This document shows positions 26,797 through 35,703 of a DNA stretch of 64,000 nt, one piece after another; position 1 is the first letter of the stretch, and every line of letters begins with the position of its first letter. A model generated the notes under the pieces. It was not told the origin of the DNA. It worked only from the letters and a program-made list of their open reading frames with translations, and searched no databases. The translations under genes and the position numbers were made by a program. Source of the DNA: Prosthecobacter fusiformis (GTDB lineage: Bacteria > Verrucomicrobiota > Verrucomicrobiia > Verrucomicrobiales > Verrucomicrobiaceae); assembly GCF_004364345.1 (NCBI RefSeq), contig NZ_SOCA01000009.1:1-64000 (forward strand), in the 5' to 3' direction.

Positions 26797-28356
26797 TCAG
26801 TCGGGGAGCAGGTATCCCTTCGCCAATGTTTGATAAGTAGCGACCTGGGCGGTTTCCCAGGCGGCATCGCGGCCCAGTTCTTGGGCCATCAAACTAGCGA
26901 CCACAGGAGCGGCCTCCATGCTGGCACGGGCATCCAGCAGCAGCGCGCGGGTGCGGCGGGAAAGCACGTCCTCCACTGTGCGGGCCATCTCATGCCGGAC
27001 GTGCCAGATGACTTCGGCTTTGAGAAATTCGAGCTTTGGATGCAGGGGTTCACCGAGGCCGGGATCGATTTCGATCAAGGCAAGAATACCTGCGGCGTCG
27101 CTGCCATAATAATGCAGGTGGCTGGACCCGGCTGGGGTGGCGATGGCACCGTGCACGGCCAGTTCATGAGTGGAGCAGTGACGGTGCTCCAGGGCACCGA
27201 TCATCTCGGCATGGTCGATGACATCTTCAGCCATCTTACGATACGTCGTCCACTTCCCGCCGGCCAGGGTGATGAGGCCGGAATCGGAAATGGAGATGAG
27301 ATGATCCCGTGAAAGGGCGGCAGTGGAGCTGGCATCCGCCTTGATCAAAGGCCGCAGGCCGGCATAGACACTGAGCACATCGGCCCGTGTGGGATCACGC
27401 GTCAGATAGCGGCTGACTTGGGTGAAAATGAACTCGATCTCCTCATCCAGGGCACGCGGCTCCAGGGAGGCGCTATCCACCGGAGTATCCGTGGTGCCTA
27501 CCACCACCCGGCCATGCCAGGGCACGGCGAAGAGAACGCGGCCATCATCCGTTTTCGGGATCATGATGGCCGTATCGCCAGGCAGAAATTCACGCGGCAG
27601 CACAAAGTGGATGCCCTGGCTGGGGCTGAGCATGGCCTTGGCTGCCGGATCATCCATGCGGCGCACCTCATCGGCAAAGACCCCCGTGGCATTGATGACC
27701 ACCCTGGCCCGTATCTCGACCTCCTGGCCGGTTTCCTCATCATGCAATTTTACACCGGAGACATGAGGCCCGTCTTTGACCAGCCCGGCGCAGCGCACGT
27801 AGTTCATCACAATGGCCCCGTGCTCCGCAGCCGTTTGTGCCAGATTGATGGCCAGCCGGGAATCATCAAACTGGCCGTCATGGTAAATGATGCCGCCTGT
27901 CAGATCCTGCTGCTCAATATTGGGAAGAAGCTCAATGACATCTTCCCGGTTAAGGTAACGCGAAGGCTCCAGGCCCAGCTTGCCCGCCAGACCGTCATAG
28001 ACTTTCAGGCCGATCCCGTAAAACGGACCTTCCCACCAGTGATAGTTGGGGATCACAAAGGGCAGGCTGTGAACCAGGTGCGGTGCATTCCTGCACATGA
28101 GGCCACGCTCACGCAAGGCCTCCAGCACCAGGGAAACGTTACCCTGTTTCAAATAACGCACGCCCCCATGCACCAGCTTGGTACTTCGGCTGGAGGTACC
28201 CTTGGCAAAATCCGCCTGCTCTACCAGGAGCACGGAATGACCACGCACCGCGGCATCCACCGCAGCGCCGAGGCCGGAAGCCCCACCTCCAACAATGACG
28301 ACATCAAAAGGTTCAGACCGGGAGGACAGCTCGGCAAGTGAGGCTAGGCGGTTCAT
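26797..28356 (-). CDS. glpD: glycerol-3-phosphate dehydrogenase, FAD-dependent
   Basis: Oxidises glycerol-3-phosphate to dihydroxyacetone phosphate and passes electrons to the quinone pool at the inner membrane. The 519 aa start with the FAD dinucleotide fold (FDVVIVGGGASGLGAAVDAAVRGHSVLLVEQADFAKGTSSRSTKLVHGG, the DAO-family signature). They continue through RYLKQGNVSLVLEALRERG, GGIIYHDGQFDDSRLAI and the C-terminal cap (SDSGLITLAGGKWTTYRKMAEDVID). The length is normal for GlpD. It converges on the sulfatase gene and lies downstream of the GH-GT2 fusion gene on the same strand, with about 50 bases between. Confidence 0.95.
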   Translation of the reverse strand: MNRLASLAELSSRSEPFDVVIVGGGASGLGAAVDAAVRGHSVLLVEQADFAKGTSSRSTKLVHGGVRYLKQGNVSLVLEALRERGLMCRNAPHLVHSLPFVIPNYHWWEGPFYGIGLKVYDGLAGKLGLEPSRYLNREDVIELLPNIEQQDLTGGIIYHDGQFDDSRLAINLAQTAAEHGAIVMNYVRCAGLVKDGPHVSGVKLHDEETGQEVEIRARVVINATGVFADEVRRMDDPAAKAMLSPSQGIHFVLPREFLPGDTAIMIPKTDDGRVLFAVPWHGRVVVGTTDTPVDSASLEPRALDEEIEFIFTQVSRYLTRDPTRADVLSVYAGLRPLIKADASSTAALSRDHLISISDSGLITLAGGKWTTYRKMAEDVIDHAEMIGALEHRHCSTHELAVHGAIATPAGSSHLHYYGSDAAGILALIEIDPGLGEPLHPKLEFLKAEVIWHVRHEMARTVEDVLSRRTRALLLDARASMEAAPVVASLMAQELGRDAAWETAQVATYQTLAKGYLLPD

Positions 28357-28405
28357 GAGATATACAGGTTAAACGAACGCCGCTCCCTTTGCCGAGAACA
28401 AATCC

Positions 28406-30904
28406 TCATGCAGCGGGCGGTTTCGCATTGGATCCCTTATACAGCGTTAGACCGGCGGCACCCGCTGCGTGCATGACATGCTGTTTCAACGGCTGCCTTT
28501 TGAGCAAGCTGGTAATCAGGACCACCTGGGCAACCGCAAGGATCCCCACGATACCCTTGGTCAGGCAGAAGCCTGTCAAGGCAACGAGCAAAACGAGCAG
28601 GGTGTAAAACCAAGGGGCGGGCATACGCATCAGCAGCCGCACACGGGTGAGACAGCGCTGCCCGCCATGATACTCCGTGACGGTGGCAATGGCAGGAGAC
28701 AGGAGACCCTGCGAAGGGGTTTCGAGGTCAAAAAAGCGCCACCCGTCATCCTGACGAACCGCCATCCCGGCTACTTCAAAATGGTGTTTAAATTTGGCCA
28801 GCAGCTCCATCCGCCCGATGCCGGACTCACTCCAAAAGGCGACTTCTCCCAGAGGCACGGTGATCTTTCGTGGCCGCCTGGGCTGACGTGGATGGCGAAG
28901 AGGAGTGCTGCCTTCTGGGCGGGCTCCCAGCCGGATCATTCCCAGCAGCCGTTCCCACTCCCGGGCTACGGGCTGCCACCAGCATAGGCCTAACAAAAGA
29001 AATGATTCACGCAAAGTGAGGGAGAAAGGCGCGAGCGTGAGACAGCGCAAACGGCAGGCGGCGAGGAGCAGCGAAAAACTGACGATGACCGCCGCCGCCA
29101 TGGGCATCCGCAGCAGCAGTGCCACCGCCAGCAGCATGAGCCACAGCACGCCACCGAGCCAGTCCAGCCAGCAGCGCATCCCCTGACGGTAAATACCCTG
29201 GAACAACCCCTGCCCAAAAGGACCATGGAAAATACTGCCCTCCACCAGATGCAGTGCCGCAGCGCGATCCCCATAAATACCACCCAACCAGCGAGCACCC
29301 CCCAGACGCCCAAAGCGCTGCGGATGGTCTTTCATCAACAAAGCTTCAGCGCGGCCATAACCCCGCTGCTGCCTGAAATACGCTCTGATGGTGTAACGGC
29401 GATGATGCCAGACCATGGCTCCAGGGATGAAGTGCAGTTTCCCACCGGCCTCGCGCAATCTCCAGCACACATCCACATCATCACCCGCCACCCGATACTG
29501 AGGGCGGAATCCGCCAATGGCCTCCAGCGCGGTTTTACGGATGGCCAGATTGCACCCAGGCAGGTGCTCTGCCTCGGTGTCTGAGAGCAGCACATGAGCA
29601 GGGGAGCCAGGCGCAGCGGCAACGACGGCTTCCGTCCTGTTGCGCGGCGGCGGCGGGATATTCGGGCCGCCTGCAGCGGACCATTGAGGATCGATCAAGC
29701 CTGCCGAAAGATAAGAAAGCCAGTCTTCATCCGCGATGCAGTCATCATCCGTATAAGCCAGGATCTCCCCCGTAGCCAAAGTAGCACCCAGATTTCGTGC
29801 GACGCTGAGGCCTGCATGCTCCTGTTTCACATAACGTACTGTGGGAAAATCCCGCGCAATAACCGCGATGTCTTGGGTGGAGCCATCGTCGATTAGCAGG
29901 ACTTCGAAATCTGGATAGCGCAGGCGACCCAAGGAATCCAAGCAAGCACGTAAAGTGGCCGTGCCATTGTAGGTACAGACGATGACGGAAATGCGAGGAG
30001 AGGTTGCCAGCACCCCGGTTTGCAAATCCTTATGCAGGCATGCACAGACCTCGCGCTCCTGCCTCTGGGCATCCACCAGCCCAAAGCTCCACTGGGTGAC
30101 CTCCTCCCCTCCACGGAACCATTCATCCGTGTAGCTGAACCACACCGTCCCTGCGACAGCCGCCTGAGTGCAGGCCTTTTGAAACCAGGCATAGGTTTCC
30201 CGCTGCGCCTGCTGTCCATGAGTGGCGACATCCAGCCCAAACTCCGTGATGACGAGGGGTTTGTTACCCGCGAGATTCTGCAATCTTTGCAGGTAGGCTG
30301 CGAGGGCCTCTGGTTGTTCCAGATACAGATTCACTGCCAGAAAATCCGCATTGCGCGGGATCAGATATTCAGTGCTGGGATAGGTGGCATAACTGAACAG
30401 ATGGTGAGGTGCGATGCTGCGCCCGATTTCGATCAGCTCCTCCAAAAAATCCCGTACCTGCGAAGGCCCCATCCAGCGCACGAGTGTTTTTTCGATCTCA
30501 TTGCCAATGATGAAACAGGCAATGCAGGCCTCCTCTCGAAACTGGCCGACTACCTCCGCCAGACGCTGCCGGATCTGTTTTTTCAAACGGCGGTCGCGCA
30601 GGAAATCCACATGGTCTGTCCATGGGATGCCAACGATCAAGCGAAGCCCCAGATTTGTAGCCGCCTGGAGCATCGGCGACGTGGGCAATTCATAAATCCG
30701 CAACGCATTAAAACCGAGCCGCCGGATGTGCTCCAGATCCTTCTTTAAAACGGCATCTTCAGGAAAGGGTTCCCCACGTGAATTGGGCCTGAATGGGCCG
30801 TAGCTCACCCCCTTCAACAGCCACTTTTCCCGCCCAGCATGCAGCCATTTTCCCCCCGTCGTAAGACGCGGGTAAAGACTGCTGGTTGGAGGGGTTTCAG
30901 ACAT
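28406..30904 (-). CDS. fusion of GH2-like TIM-barrel domain and GT2 glycosyltransferase
   Basis: A protein of about 832 aa (ATG at 30904, MSETPP; the frame opens at 30946). Residues about 15-310 form a glycoside-hydrolase barrel of GH2/GH5 type: LLKGVSYGPFRPNS, LEHIRRLGFNALRIYELPT, the acid/base candidate in IIGNEIEKTL, and the nucleophile candidate in PLVITEFGLD. Residues about 320-560 are a GT2 domain (ISVIVCTYNGTATLRACLDSL, VLLIDDGST, AYTDDDCIADEDWL, then DDVDVCWRLREAGGK and the QQRGYGRAE segment). Hydrophobic helices follow (about 600-680), a soluble insertion, then two more helices near 775-800. The membrane GT2 probably makes or exports a glycan that the N-terminal barrel could trim or sense. 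The substrate is unknown. Confidence 0.85.
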   Translation of the reverse strand: MSETPPTSSLYPRLTTGGKWLHAGREKWLLKGVSYGPFRPNSRGEPFPEDAVLKKDLEHIRRLGFNALRIYELPTSPMLQAATNLGLRLIVGIPWTDHVDFLRDRRLKKQIRQRLAEVVGQFREEACIACFIIGNEIEKTLVRWMGPSQVRDFLEELIEIGRSIAPHHLFSYATYPSTEYLIPRNADFLAVNLYLEQPEALAAYLQRLQNLAGNKPLVITEFGLDVATHGQQAQRETYAWFQKACTQAAVAGTVWFSYTDEWFRGGEEVTQWSFGLVDAQRQEREVCACLHKDLQTGVLATSPRISVIVCTYNGTATLRACLDSLGRLRYPDFEVLLIDDGSTQDIAVIARDFPTVRYVKQEHAGLSVARNLGATLATGEILAYTDDDCIADEDWLSYLSAGLIDPQWSAAGGPNIPPPPRNRTEAVVAAAPGSPAHVLLSDTEAEHLPGCNLAIRKTALEAIGGFRPQYRVAGDDVDVCWRLREAGGKLHFIPGAMVWHHRRYTIRAYFRQQRGYGRAEALLMKDHPQRFGRLGGARWLGGIYGDRAAALHLVEGSIFHGPFGQGLFQGIYRQGMRCWLDWLGGVLWLMLLAVALLLRMPMAAAVIVSFSLLLAACRLRCLTLAPFSLTLRESFLLLGLCWWQPVAREWERLLGMIRLGARPEGSTPLRHPRQPRRPRKITVPLGEVAFWSESGIGRMELLAKFKHHFEVAGMAVRQDDGWRFFDLETPSQGLLSPAIATVTEYHGGQRCLTRVRLLMRMPAPWFYTLLVLLVALTGFCLTKGIVGILAVAQVVLITSLLKRQPLKQHVMHAAGAAGLTLYKGSNAKPPAA

Positions 30905-31084
30905 GAACAACGAATCAAGCATGGACGCAGGCCAGGCGAAAGCCATTCGCCAGTGATGCAGACGAGTTTTAACCCCGGAACCACCTCATTGTCTCTGCGC
31001 ATCGGCTGAAATCTCCTGTCATGCCTGCATAAAAAAACAGTTGCTCACCCGCCAAGGGCGTATTAATGAATCCGTCCGACAAAC

Positions 31085-31159
31085 GCGCAGTTAGCTCAGT
31101 GGTAGAGCATCACCTTGACATGGTGGGGGTCACAGGTTCAAATCCTGTACCGCGCACCA
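31085..31159 (+). tRNA. tRNA-Val (anticodon GAC)
   Basis: A full cloverleaf is readable: acceptor 31085-31091 with 31149-31155, D arm GCTC/GAGC, anticodon arm TCACC/GGTGG with loop TTGACAT (anticodon GAC at 31117-31119), T arm ACAGG/CCTGT with loop TTCAAAT, discriminator A, and an encoded CCA at 31157-31159. One acceptor pair is A-C (31089 with 31151); all other stems pair. It decodes GUC/GUU valine codons. A weak promoter (TTGCTC at 31041) lies upstream. A 7-bp hairpin ATCTTCC/GGAAGAT (31159-31181) follows directly and may help end the transcript. Confidence 0.95.
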
Positions 31160-31288
31160 TCTTCCCGAGACTGAGGAAGATGAGCAAACAACCGAACTCG
31201 GTTAAATTATTTTAGAGGAGACCCTTGCCCACGGGTTTGGAATCTAAAAGGCGTTGAACGATGACGGTAAGTCCGGGTCGCGGGTAGC

Positions 31289-31795
31289 TTAAGATTCGTA
31301 CTTTTTGCACAGACTCAAAAATTGGTCAATGCAGCGAAGCTGGGATTCCGTCAGCAGGTCAATGTGAGTAGCCTCCGCACAGGCTCCCCAGGCGGCGTCC
31401 CAGCCGAAATTGGGGAAGCCGCGAAGGTAGTGGCACATGTAAGCCGGGAGGTAAAAGCGCCACCCTTCGGCATCTGAAAAGAAAAAGTATTCCTGGCAAT
31501 GCTGCATGCTCTCATCGGTGACGTCCGTCCAGTGTTGCTCGGCGTCTTGGGAAGCGAGTTCAGAGATGCGCTCATCGGACAATTGCCACTCGGCATCGTA
31601 GCCTGTGGCCACACTTCGGGTGATTCTGGGGCGCGGGATATCCGCAAAAGCTTTTTCAATTTCCTGGATTAGAGCGGCGGCCTCGGCCCTGGCGGCTTTA
31701 TCTGGTGATGGCGATGTCACGGGATGATCCCTTCCAATGGATGAGATTGCAGCCATTTCGGGCTGATCAAAGTGATGGCCCCGCCATGATCTCAC
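31289..31795 (-). CDS. DUF6714-like hypothetical protein
   Basis: A 168-aa cytosolic protein. The frame opens with a GTG at 31795 that overlaps the upstream stop (GTGA); an ATG at 31756 (MAAISS) is an alternative. Features are a helical segment (AEAAALIQEIEKAFADIPRPRITRSVA), a WxDV turn, and an aromatic block FFFSDAEGWRFYLPAYMCHYLRG followed by LLTESQLRCIDQFLSLCKKYE. This pattern resembles DUF6714 proteins, which have no assigned function. It is coupled to the beta-helix gene upstream, but with no evident shared role. Confidence 0.6.
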   Translation of the reverse strand: MRSWRGHHFDQPEMAAISSIGRDHPVTSPSPDKAARAEAAALIQEIEKAFADIPRPRITRSVATGYDAEWQLSDERISELASQDAEQHWTDVTDESMQHCQEYFFFSDAEGWRFYLPAYMCHYLRGFPNFGWDAAWGACAEATHIDLLTESQLRCIDQFLSLCKKYES

Positions 31796-32664
31796 CGCCG
31801 TTCGATGCGGTCCTGTTTAAATTCCGTTTCTTTGCCCAGGGTGAAGTCGGTGGTCTGGTTGTAAATAAGGGTATCGGTAACGGAGTGGGATCTGCCGAAA
31901 AACTTGAAGGCGGCCCCGACGTTGTCGTGGACCTGGCAGTTTGTGTAGAGGGTCGTACTGCGGTCCACATCTGCCACCCCGCCGACGGAGGAACCGTTCC
32001 AGGCGATCTCGGCACCGTCCACCTGCATCTGCACATCGTCATGGGCGCTGATGCCTTCATCGGCATTGGAGAGCGCGCGGATGTTTTCCAGGCGGATGCC
32101 CTTCCAACTGCCGTGGATGTTGAACCCGTCATTGCCGGCGTGCATGGCGGTGATGTTTTTCACGATGATGTGCGAGCAGGCGATGGTGACACCGCTGGTA
32201 CTTTTTCGTGAGGGCAGAATGATGCTGGCCTGGCCTGGTTTTTTGGAGGCGGGCCAGCGGAAATACAGGGAGCCGTCTTCCAGACAGCCCATCTGGCCGG
32301 GTTTAAGCAGGGAAGGCGGATGATAGGCATAGCCTTTTTTGCCTACAGCGCGTCGGGCCCGCTCAGCAACCGGGTCGCGGGCGAGAGTGACAGGAACTTC
32401 ATCAAGAAACAGGCCGGTGTGCTGGCCTTCGGCAATGAGTTCACCCTCCGTCACGGGACCTGGAGAGGTCCAGATATCGCCATCTTTTTTCCAAGCGCGG
32501 TCCGTGATGTCTATGCCGAGGTCAATGACCATTCCTTTGCCGTCAAAGACGAAGGGCTGCTCTGCAGTACCGCCTTTGGACAAGCGCAGCGGCTTGGAGG
32601 AAACCTCTCTGGAAAAAAGAGGAACGGTGATGACGAGGCAGAAAAGGAGAGGAAGGAAACGCAT
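31792..32664 (-). CDS. secreted right-handed parallel beta-helix protein
   Basis: A 290-aa exported protein with a signal peptide (MRFLPLLFCLVITVPLFS). After a beta-rich N-terminal part (AEQPFVFDGKGMVIDLGIDITDRAW) it has coils of a right-handed beta-helix at about 160-270: SHIIVKNITAMHAGNDGFNIHGSWKGIRLENIRALSNADEGISAHDDVQMQV and so on, the pectate-lyase-like PbH1 pattern. It probably binds or cleaves a polysaccharide; I see no certain catalytic residues. It is short for a lyase, so it may be a fragmentary or binding-only version. The downstream neighbour overlaps it by 4 bases. Confidence 0.75.
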   Translation of the reverse strand: MRFLPLLFCLVITVPLFSREVSSKPLRLSKGGTAEQPFVFDGKGMVIDLGIDITDRAWKKDGDIWTSPGPVTEGELIAEGQHTGLFLDEVPVTLARDPVAERARRAVGKKGYAYHPPSLLKPGQMGCLEDGSLYFRWPASKKPGQASIILPSRKSTSGVTIACSHIIVKNITAMHAGNDGFNIHGSWKGIRLENIRALSNADEGISAHDDVQMQVDGAEIAWNGSSVGGVADVDRSTTLYTNCQVHDNVGAAFKFFGRSHSVTDTLIYNQTTDFTLGKETEFKQDRIERR

Positions 32665-32693
32665 GATGGTGTGTGTGATGGGGCACCGATGCG

Positions 32694-33932
32694 CTATTCC
32701 TTCTCAGGCACCAGATTTAGCGCCAGCTTCCTGAAGTTACTCACGCGGTGGAAGGTGGCGTGGTCGGCATCGTGCTGATGAGGAGCGTTGATGGAAGAGC
32801 GAGCGATGATGGCGAGGTCGTCCCCATCAATGACGGGGCGGGCGTACATGAAGGACTGGGAGAGCTTGGCGGCTTGGGCAATGCAGCCGGCCTGGAACCA
32901 GTTCAGGCCATCGAGACTATAATGAAGCATGAGGAAACGGCGGTCATTGGCGGAGGCTCTGAAGTGGCCTTTTTTGCGCGCGGCTTCCTGGAAACCGGCG
33001 ATGTCTTGGCTGTCGGTGGCCATGTTCGTCGTGGCCCAGTAGAGCTCGGAAACCTCATCATAAATGACGCAGAATTTGAGATGCCCGCCCGGCATGGCGC
33101 TGTACTGGGTGAACTTGAGGTCCAGCTTGGCACCATCATCCGTGGCATCAAAAAGGGCGCAGAGACCGGAGACGGTGGGGCGTCTGACTTTAAGCGCGGC
33201 CAGCACCCGGATGCGGCCACCGATCTCTACGACGTTTGGCTCCAGCCACTGGTCCTGCATGGCTTTGAAACGCGGGTCCGAGAGCTCCGCCGGGGCGGGT
33301 TTAAATTTCACCACGTCGGAGAGTCGCCAGGCTTTCGGGTCCATGGGATCGCGGGAAAGATCCCCGGCGACGAGGCGCGGGCCGCGTTCTTTGCCATAAC
33401 TCAGGTCATCAATGGCCCAATAAAGCTTCCGGTCTCGCTGGACCATCGCGGTGTGGCAGTTCCAGAGATTGCCTTTGAAAAGGGTGACGGGTGCGGACCA
33501 GCTTTGGCCACCATCACTGCTGCGCAGCAGGAGGAGGTCGGCATTGCGGGCGTTTTTGGGACCGCCTTTGTTGGCAAAAAGATACAGTGTGCCTTTATCC
33601 GTCCAGGGCACGGCGGAGTAATAAGGCAGATCGGTGAGGAGTTGCCACGTTTCGCCTTTGTCCGTACTGCGAAGGATGTGGGTCAGGCTCTGCTCCTGGC
33701 GTCTTTCCTCGCTCCATTCCTCTCGGGGCACCACCGGCACAACGGCCAGGAGGGAGCCATCGTCTAGACGGACCAGACCGGGGCCTTCGACATAGGCCTC
33801 CGGATTTGGATTGTGCCAGACGATGCTAAAATCCTGAGCCAGGGGCTCGGCGGCAGTGCCGATCTGTGGCAGCGCATTCAGCAGCAGCGGCAGGGCGAGG
33901 AAACCAAGGCGAAAAAGGACAGGCGCGGGCAC
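32694..33932 (-). CDS. secreted exo-sialidase-like (BNR repeat) protein
   Basis: A 412-aa exported six-bladed propeller with a signal peptide (LFRLGFLALPLLLNALPQIGTAA). Asp-box repeats are visible: STDKGETWQLL (S-x-D-x-G-x-T-W) and SSDGGQSWSAPV. They are followed by LFKGNLWNCHTAMVQRDRKLYWAIDD and YSLDGLNWFQAG. Sialidase-family proteins of this sort are widespread in Verrucomicrobia and Planctomycetes, and many have unproved activity; the Arg triad cannot be assigned by eye. Together with the beta-helix protein downstream (29 bases) it suggests a small locus for secreted glycan processing. Confidence 0.8.
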   Translation of the reverse strand: MPAPVLFRLGFLALPLLLNALPQIGTAAEPLAQDFSIVWHNPNPEAYVEGPGLVRLDDGSLLAVVPVVPREEWSEERRQEQSLTHILRSTDKGETWQLLTDLPYYSAVPWTDKGTLYLFANKGGPKNARNADLLLLRSSDGGQSWSAPVTLFKGNLWNCHTAMVQRDRKLYWAIDDLSYGKERGPRLVAGDLSRDPMDPKAWRLSDVVKFKPAPAELSDPRFKAMQDQWLEPNVVEIGGRIRVLAALKVRRPTVSGLCALFDATDDGAKLDLKFTQYSAMPGGHLKFCVIYDEVSELYWATTNMATDSQDIAGFQEAARKKGHFRASANDRRFLMLHYSLDGLNWFQAGCIAQAAKLSQSFMYARPVIDGDDLAIIARSSINAPHQHDADHATFHRVSNFRKLALNLVPEKE

Positions 33933-33966
33933 GTTTTAAAAACGTCAGCGGCCTCGGTATCTTTGC

Positions 33967-34860
33967 ATGGCTGGCATTTCTTTTAAGGCGATGTGCAAGA
34001 CGTTAAAAAAAGCGGCTGCAAAATCTCTCTCTCTCGGCTATCTGCGCATTGTGATCGCCATTGCAACGGCCAGCCAAAAAGGCGGTGTGGGTAAAACCAC
34101 ACTGTGCATCAACCTTGCGTATTCCCTCGCCAGGCGCGGGTGGAACACGCTTCTCGTGGATACGGACCCCCAGGGCGGCGTGGGTTTGTCCCTGGCACGG
34201 TCCACTAAAGCCAAGCAGGGATTCTATGATTTCCTGATGGGCGAAAAGAATTTTAACAAGCTGGTCCTCTCCACGCGCCTGCCGGAACTGCAAATCCTGC
34301 CTTCAGGCCAGTATGATGCCTGTGCGCGGCAGGGCTGGTCCCCCACGGAGGTGCCGGGCCGTCTGGCAGACCTCCTGCGTGCGGCGGAGCTGAAGGGCGT
34401 TGATTGCCTGATCATGGACACAGCAGCCGGTTTAAACGGCATGTCTGAATCCGTGGTGAAGGCCTGTGATTTTGTCCTTCTGCCTCAGCAGGCGGAGCCG
34501 CTGGCCGTGCGCAGCGTCCCGCACATGCTGGAGACTTTGTCCCGCTTTCGCGCTGAAGGCGCGGGTGTGAAGGTGGCCGGCATCCTCCTGACCATGGTGA
34601 TGAGTGACAATCCCATCAGCCAAAAAGTGGTCACTGAACTGCGCGCGCTGCTGCCAGCGGACCTCATGTTCGACCAAAATGTGCCCCGCATGCCTTCCTT
34701 TCTCGAGGCCAGCGCCATGGGTGTGCCTGTGGCTTTGGTCAAACGGAACCCTCCTCCTGAGGCGCTGATTTTTGATCAGCTCGCCGCAGAAATCGAACAA
34801 CGCACCGGGCTGCTCCAGGAACGCGAAGCCTCTGACAACCATGCAAGTCTCCTGGATTGA
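33967..34860 (+). CDS. ParA/MinD-family ATPase
   Basis: A 297-aa deviant-Walker ATPase. The P-loop is KGGVGKTT in IATASQKGGVGKTTLCINLAYSLARRG. Walker A' is LLVDTDPQGGVGLSLA, and Walker B/sensor is CLIMDTAAGL followed by LLPQQAEPLAVRSV. The N-terminal ~28 residues before IVIAIATASQ are unusual; a GTG at 34051 would give the normal ParA start. No ParB gene or parS-like repeats are next to it, so it is more likely an orphan positioning ATPase (MinD/ParC/PomZ-like) than the chromosome partition protein. The next gene overlaps by 20 bases and encodes a roadblock-like protein, a probable partner. Confidence 0.88.
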   Translation: MAGISFKAMCKTLKKAAAKSLSLGYLRIVIAIATASQKGGVGKTTLCINLAYSLARRGWNTLLVDTDPQGGVGLSLARSTKAKQGFYDFLMGEKNFNKLVLSTRLPELQILPSGQYDACARQGWSPTEVPGRLADLLRAAELKGVDCLIMDTAAGLNGMSESVVKACDFVLLPQQAEPLAVRSVPHMLETLSRFRAEGAGVKVAGILLTMVMSDNPISQKVVTELRALLPADLMFDQNVPRMPSFLEASAMGVPVALVKRNPPPEALIFDQLAAEIEQRTGLLQEREASDNHASLLD

Positions 34861-35608
34861 CCCTGAAGAGGTCGCTAACCTCGCTGAATCTCTGCGCCCT
34901 CCGGTTCGCCCCCAGGCGAGAGGGCCGATGCCTGAGCCTGAACCGGTCGAACCGCTCGTGGTCGATGCCTCAGGGACTGCTGCCGCACCGGTCACTGGAG
35001 CTGGAGACAGCAGCATGCCCAACCTGGCAGCCTTCCGCCAGCGCCTCCAAGCCATCCGCGACAAGGCCATTCATGCTGGGCTGCTAACGCCTCAAGCCTC
35101 TGACCCGGAACCGAATTCTACGCTTCCTTCCACGCCGGAACCATCGGCTGAAAATGTAGCTCCTGAGGTCATTCAGCCTGCCGTAGCAGAGCCTATTTCA
35201 GCTCCTCCGGCGATCCAGCCACCCGCCATCGAAATGGCACCCGGCGCCTCCGTCAAAGAGCGTCTGGATACCTTTGCCGCTTGGGCGATCGAGCTATCGG
35301 GCACGGGTGAACTTTTGATCGTGGACGAATATGGCGATCTGCTTTGGGGGCCACCGCGGAAATCCGGCCTGGTTCTTTCCACCATGATGGCCTGGAATGC
35401 GGCCATCCGTGCCAGTGCCCAAGCCGCCAGCGGTGCCACACAGGTCCTTCATCAAATCCTGACGACGGGAGATACTCTGACCATCATCCCCTGCCAGACC
35501 CGGCTGGGCATGCTGCAACTCGCCTTGGTTAAAAACCGCGCCCTGCAGGATAATGAGTCTGCGCTGCTGCGGACGACCCTCCTGCAAGTGATGGACATCA
35601 CCGGCTGA
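34841..35608 (+). CDS. Pro-rich protein with roadblock/LC7-like C-terminal domain
   Basis: A 255-aa protein starting at ATG 34841 inside the ParA 3' end (20-base overlap). The N-terminal ~140 residues are disordered-looking, rich in Pro/Ala/Glu (for example PEPEPVEPLVVDASG), with one helix (NLAAFRQRLQAIRDKAIHAG). The C-terminal ~115 residues look globular: RLDTFAAWAIELSGTGELLIVDEYGDLLWG, a long helix (MMAWNAAIRASAQAASGATQVLHQIL), and strands TLTIIPCQTRLGMLQLALV. That order resembles roadblock/LC7 domains, which often regulate small GTPases or ParA-like motors. I infer a regulatory partner of the ATPase. No family can be confirmed by eye. Confidence 0.65.
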   Translation: MQVSWIDPEEVANLAESLRPPVRPQARGPMPEPEPVEPLVVDASGTAAAPVTGAGDSSMPNLAAFRQRLQAIRDKAIHAGLLTPQASDPEPNSTLPSTPEPSAENVAPEVIQPAVAEPISAPPAIQPPAIEMAPGASVKERLDTFAAWAIELSGTGELLIVDEYGDLLWGPPRKSGLVLSTMMAWNAAIRASAQAASGATQVLHQILTTGDTLTIIPCQTRLGMLQLALVKNRALQDNESALLRTTLLQVMDITG

Positions 35609-35703
35609 AAGCCTCCATCACAAAAGCACACAAGGAGGCAACATCCGTGGTCGCAATGACTCGCTGTTTTCCTGTAGTCTGATGGACAGTTCCAACCCAT
35701 CTC

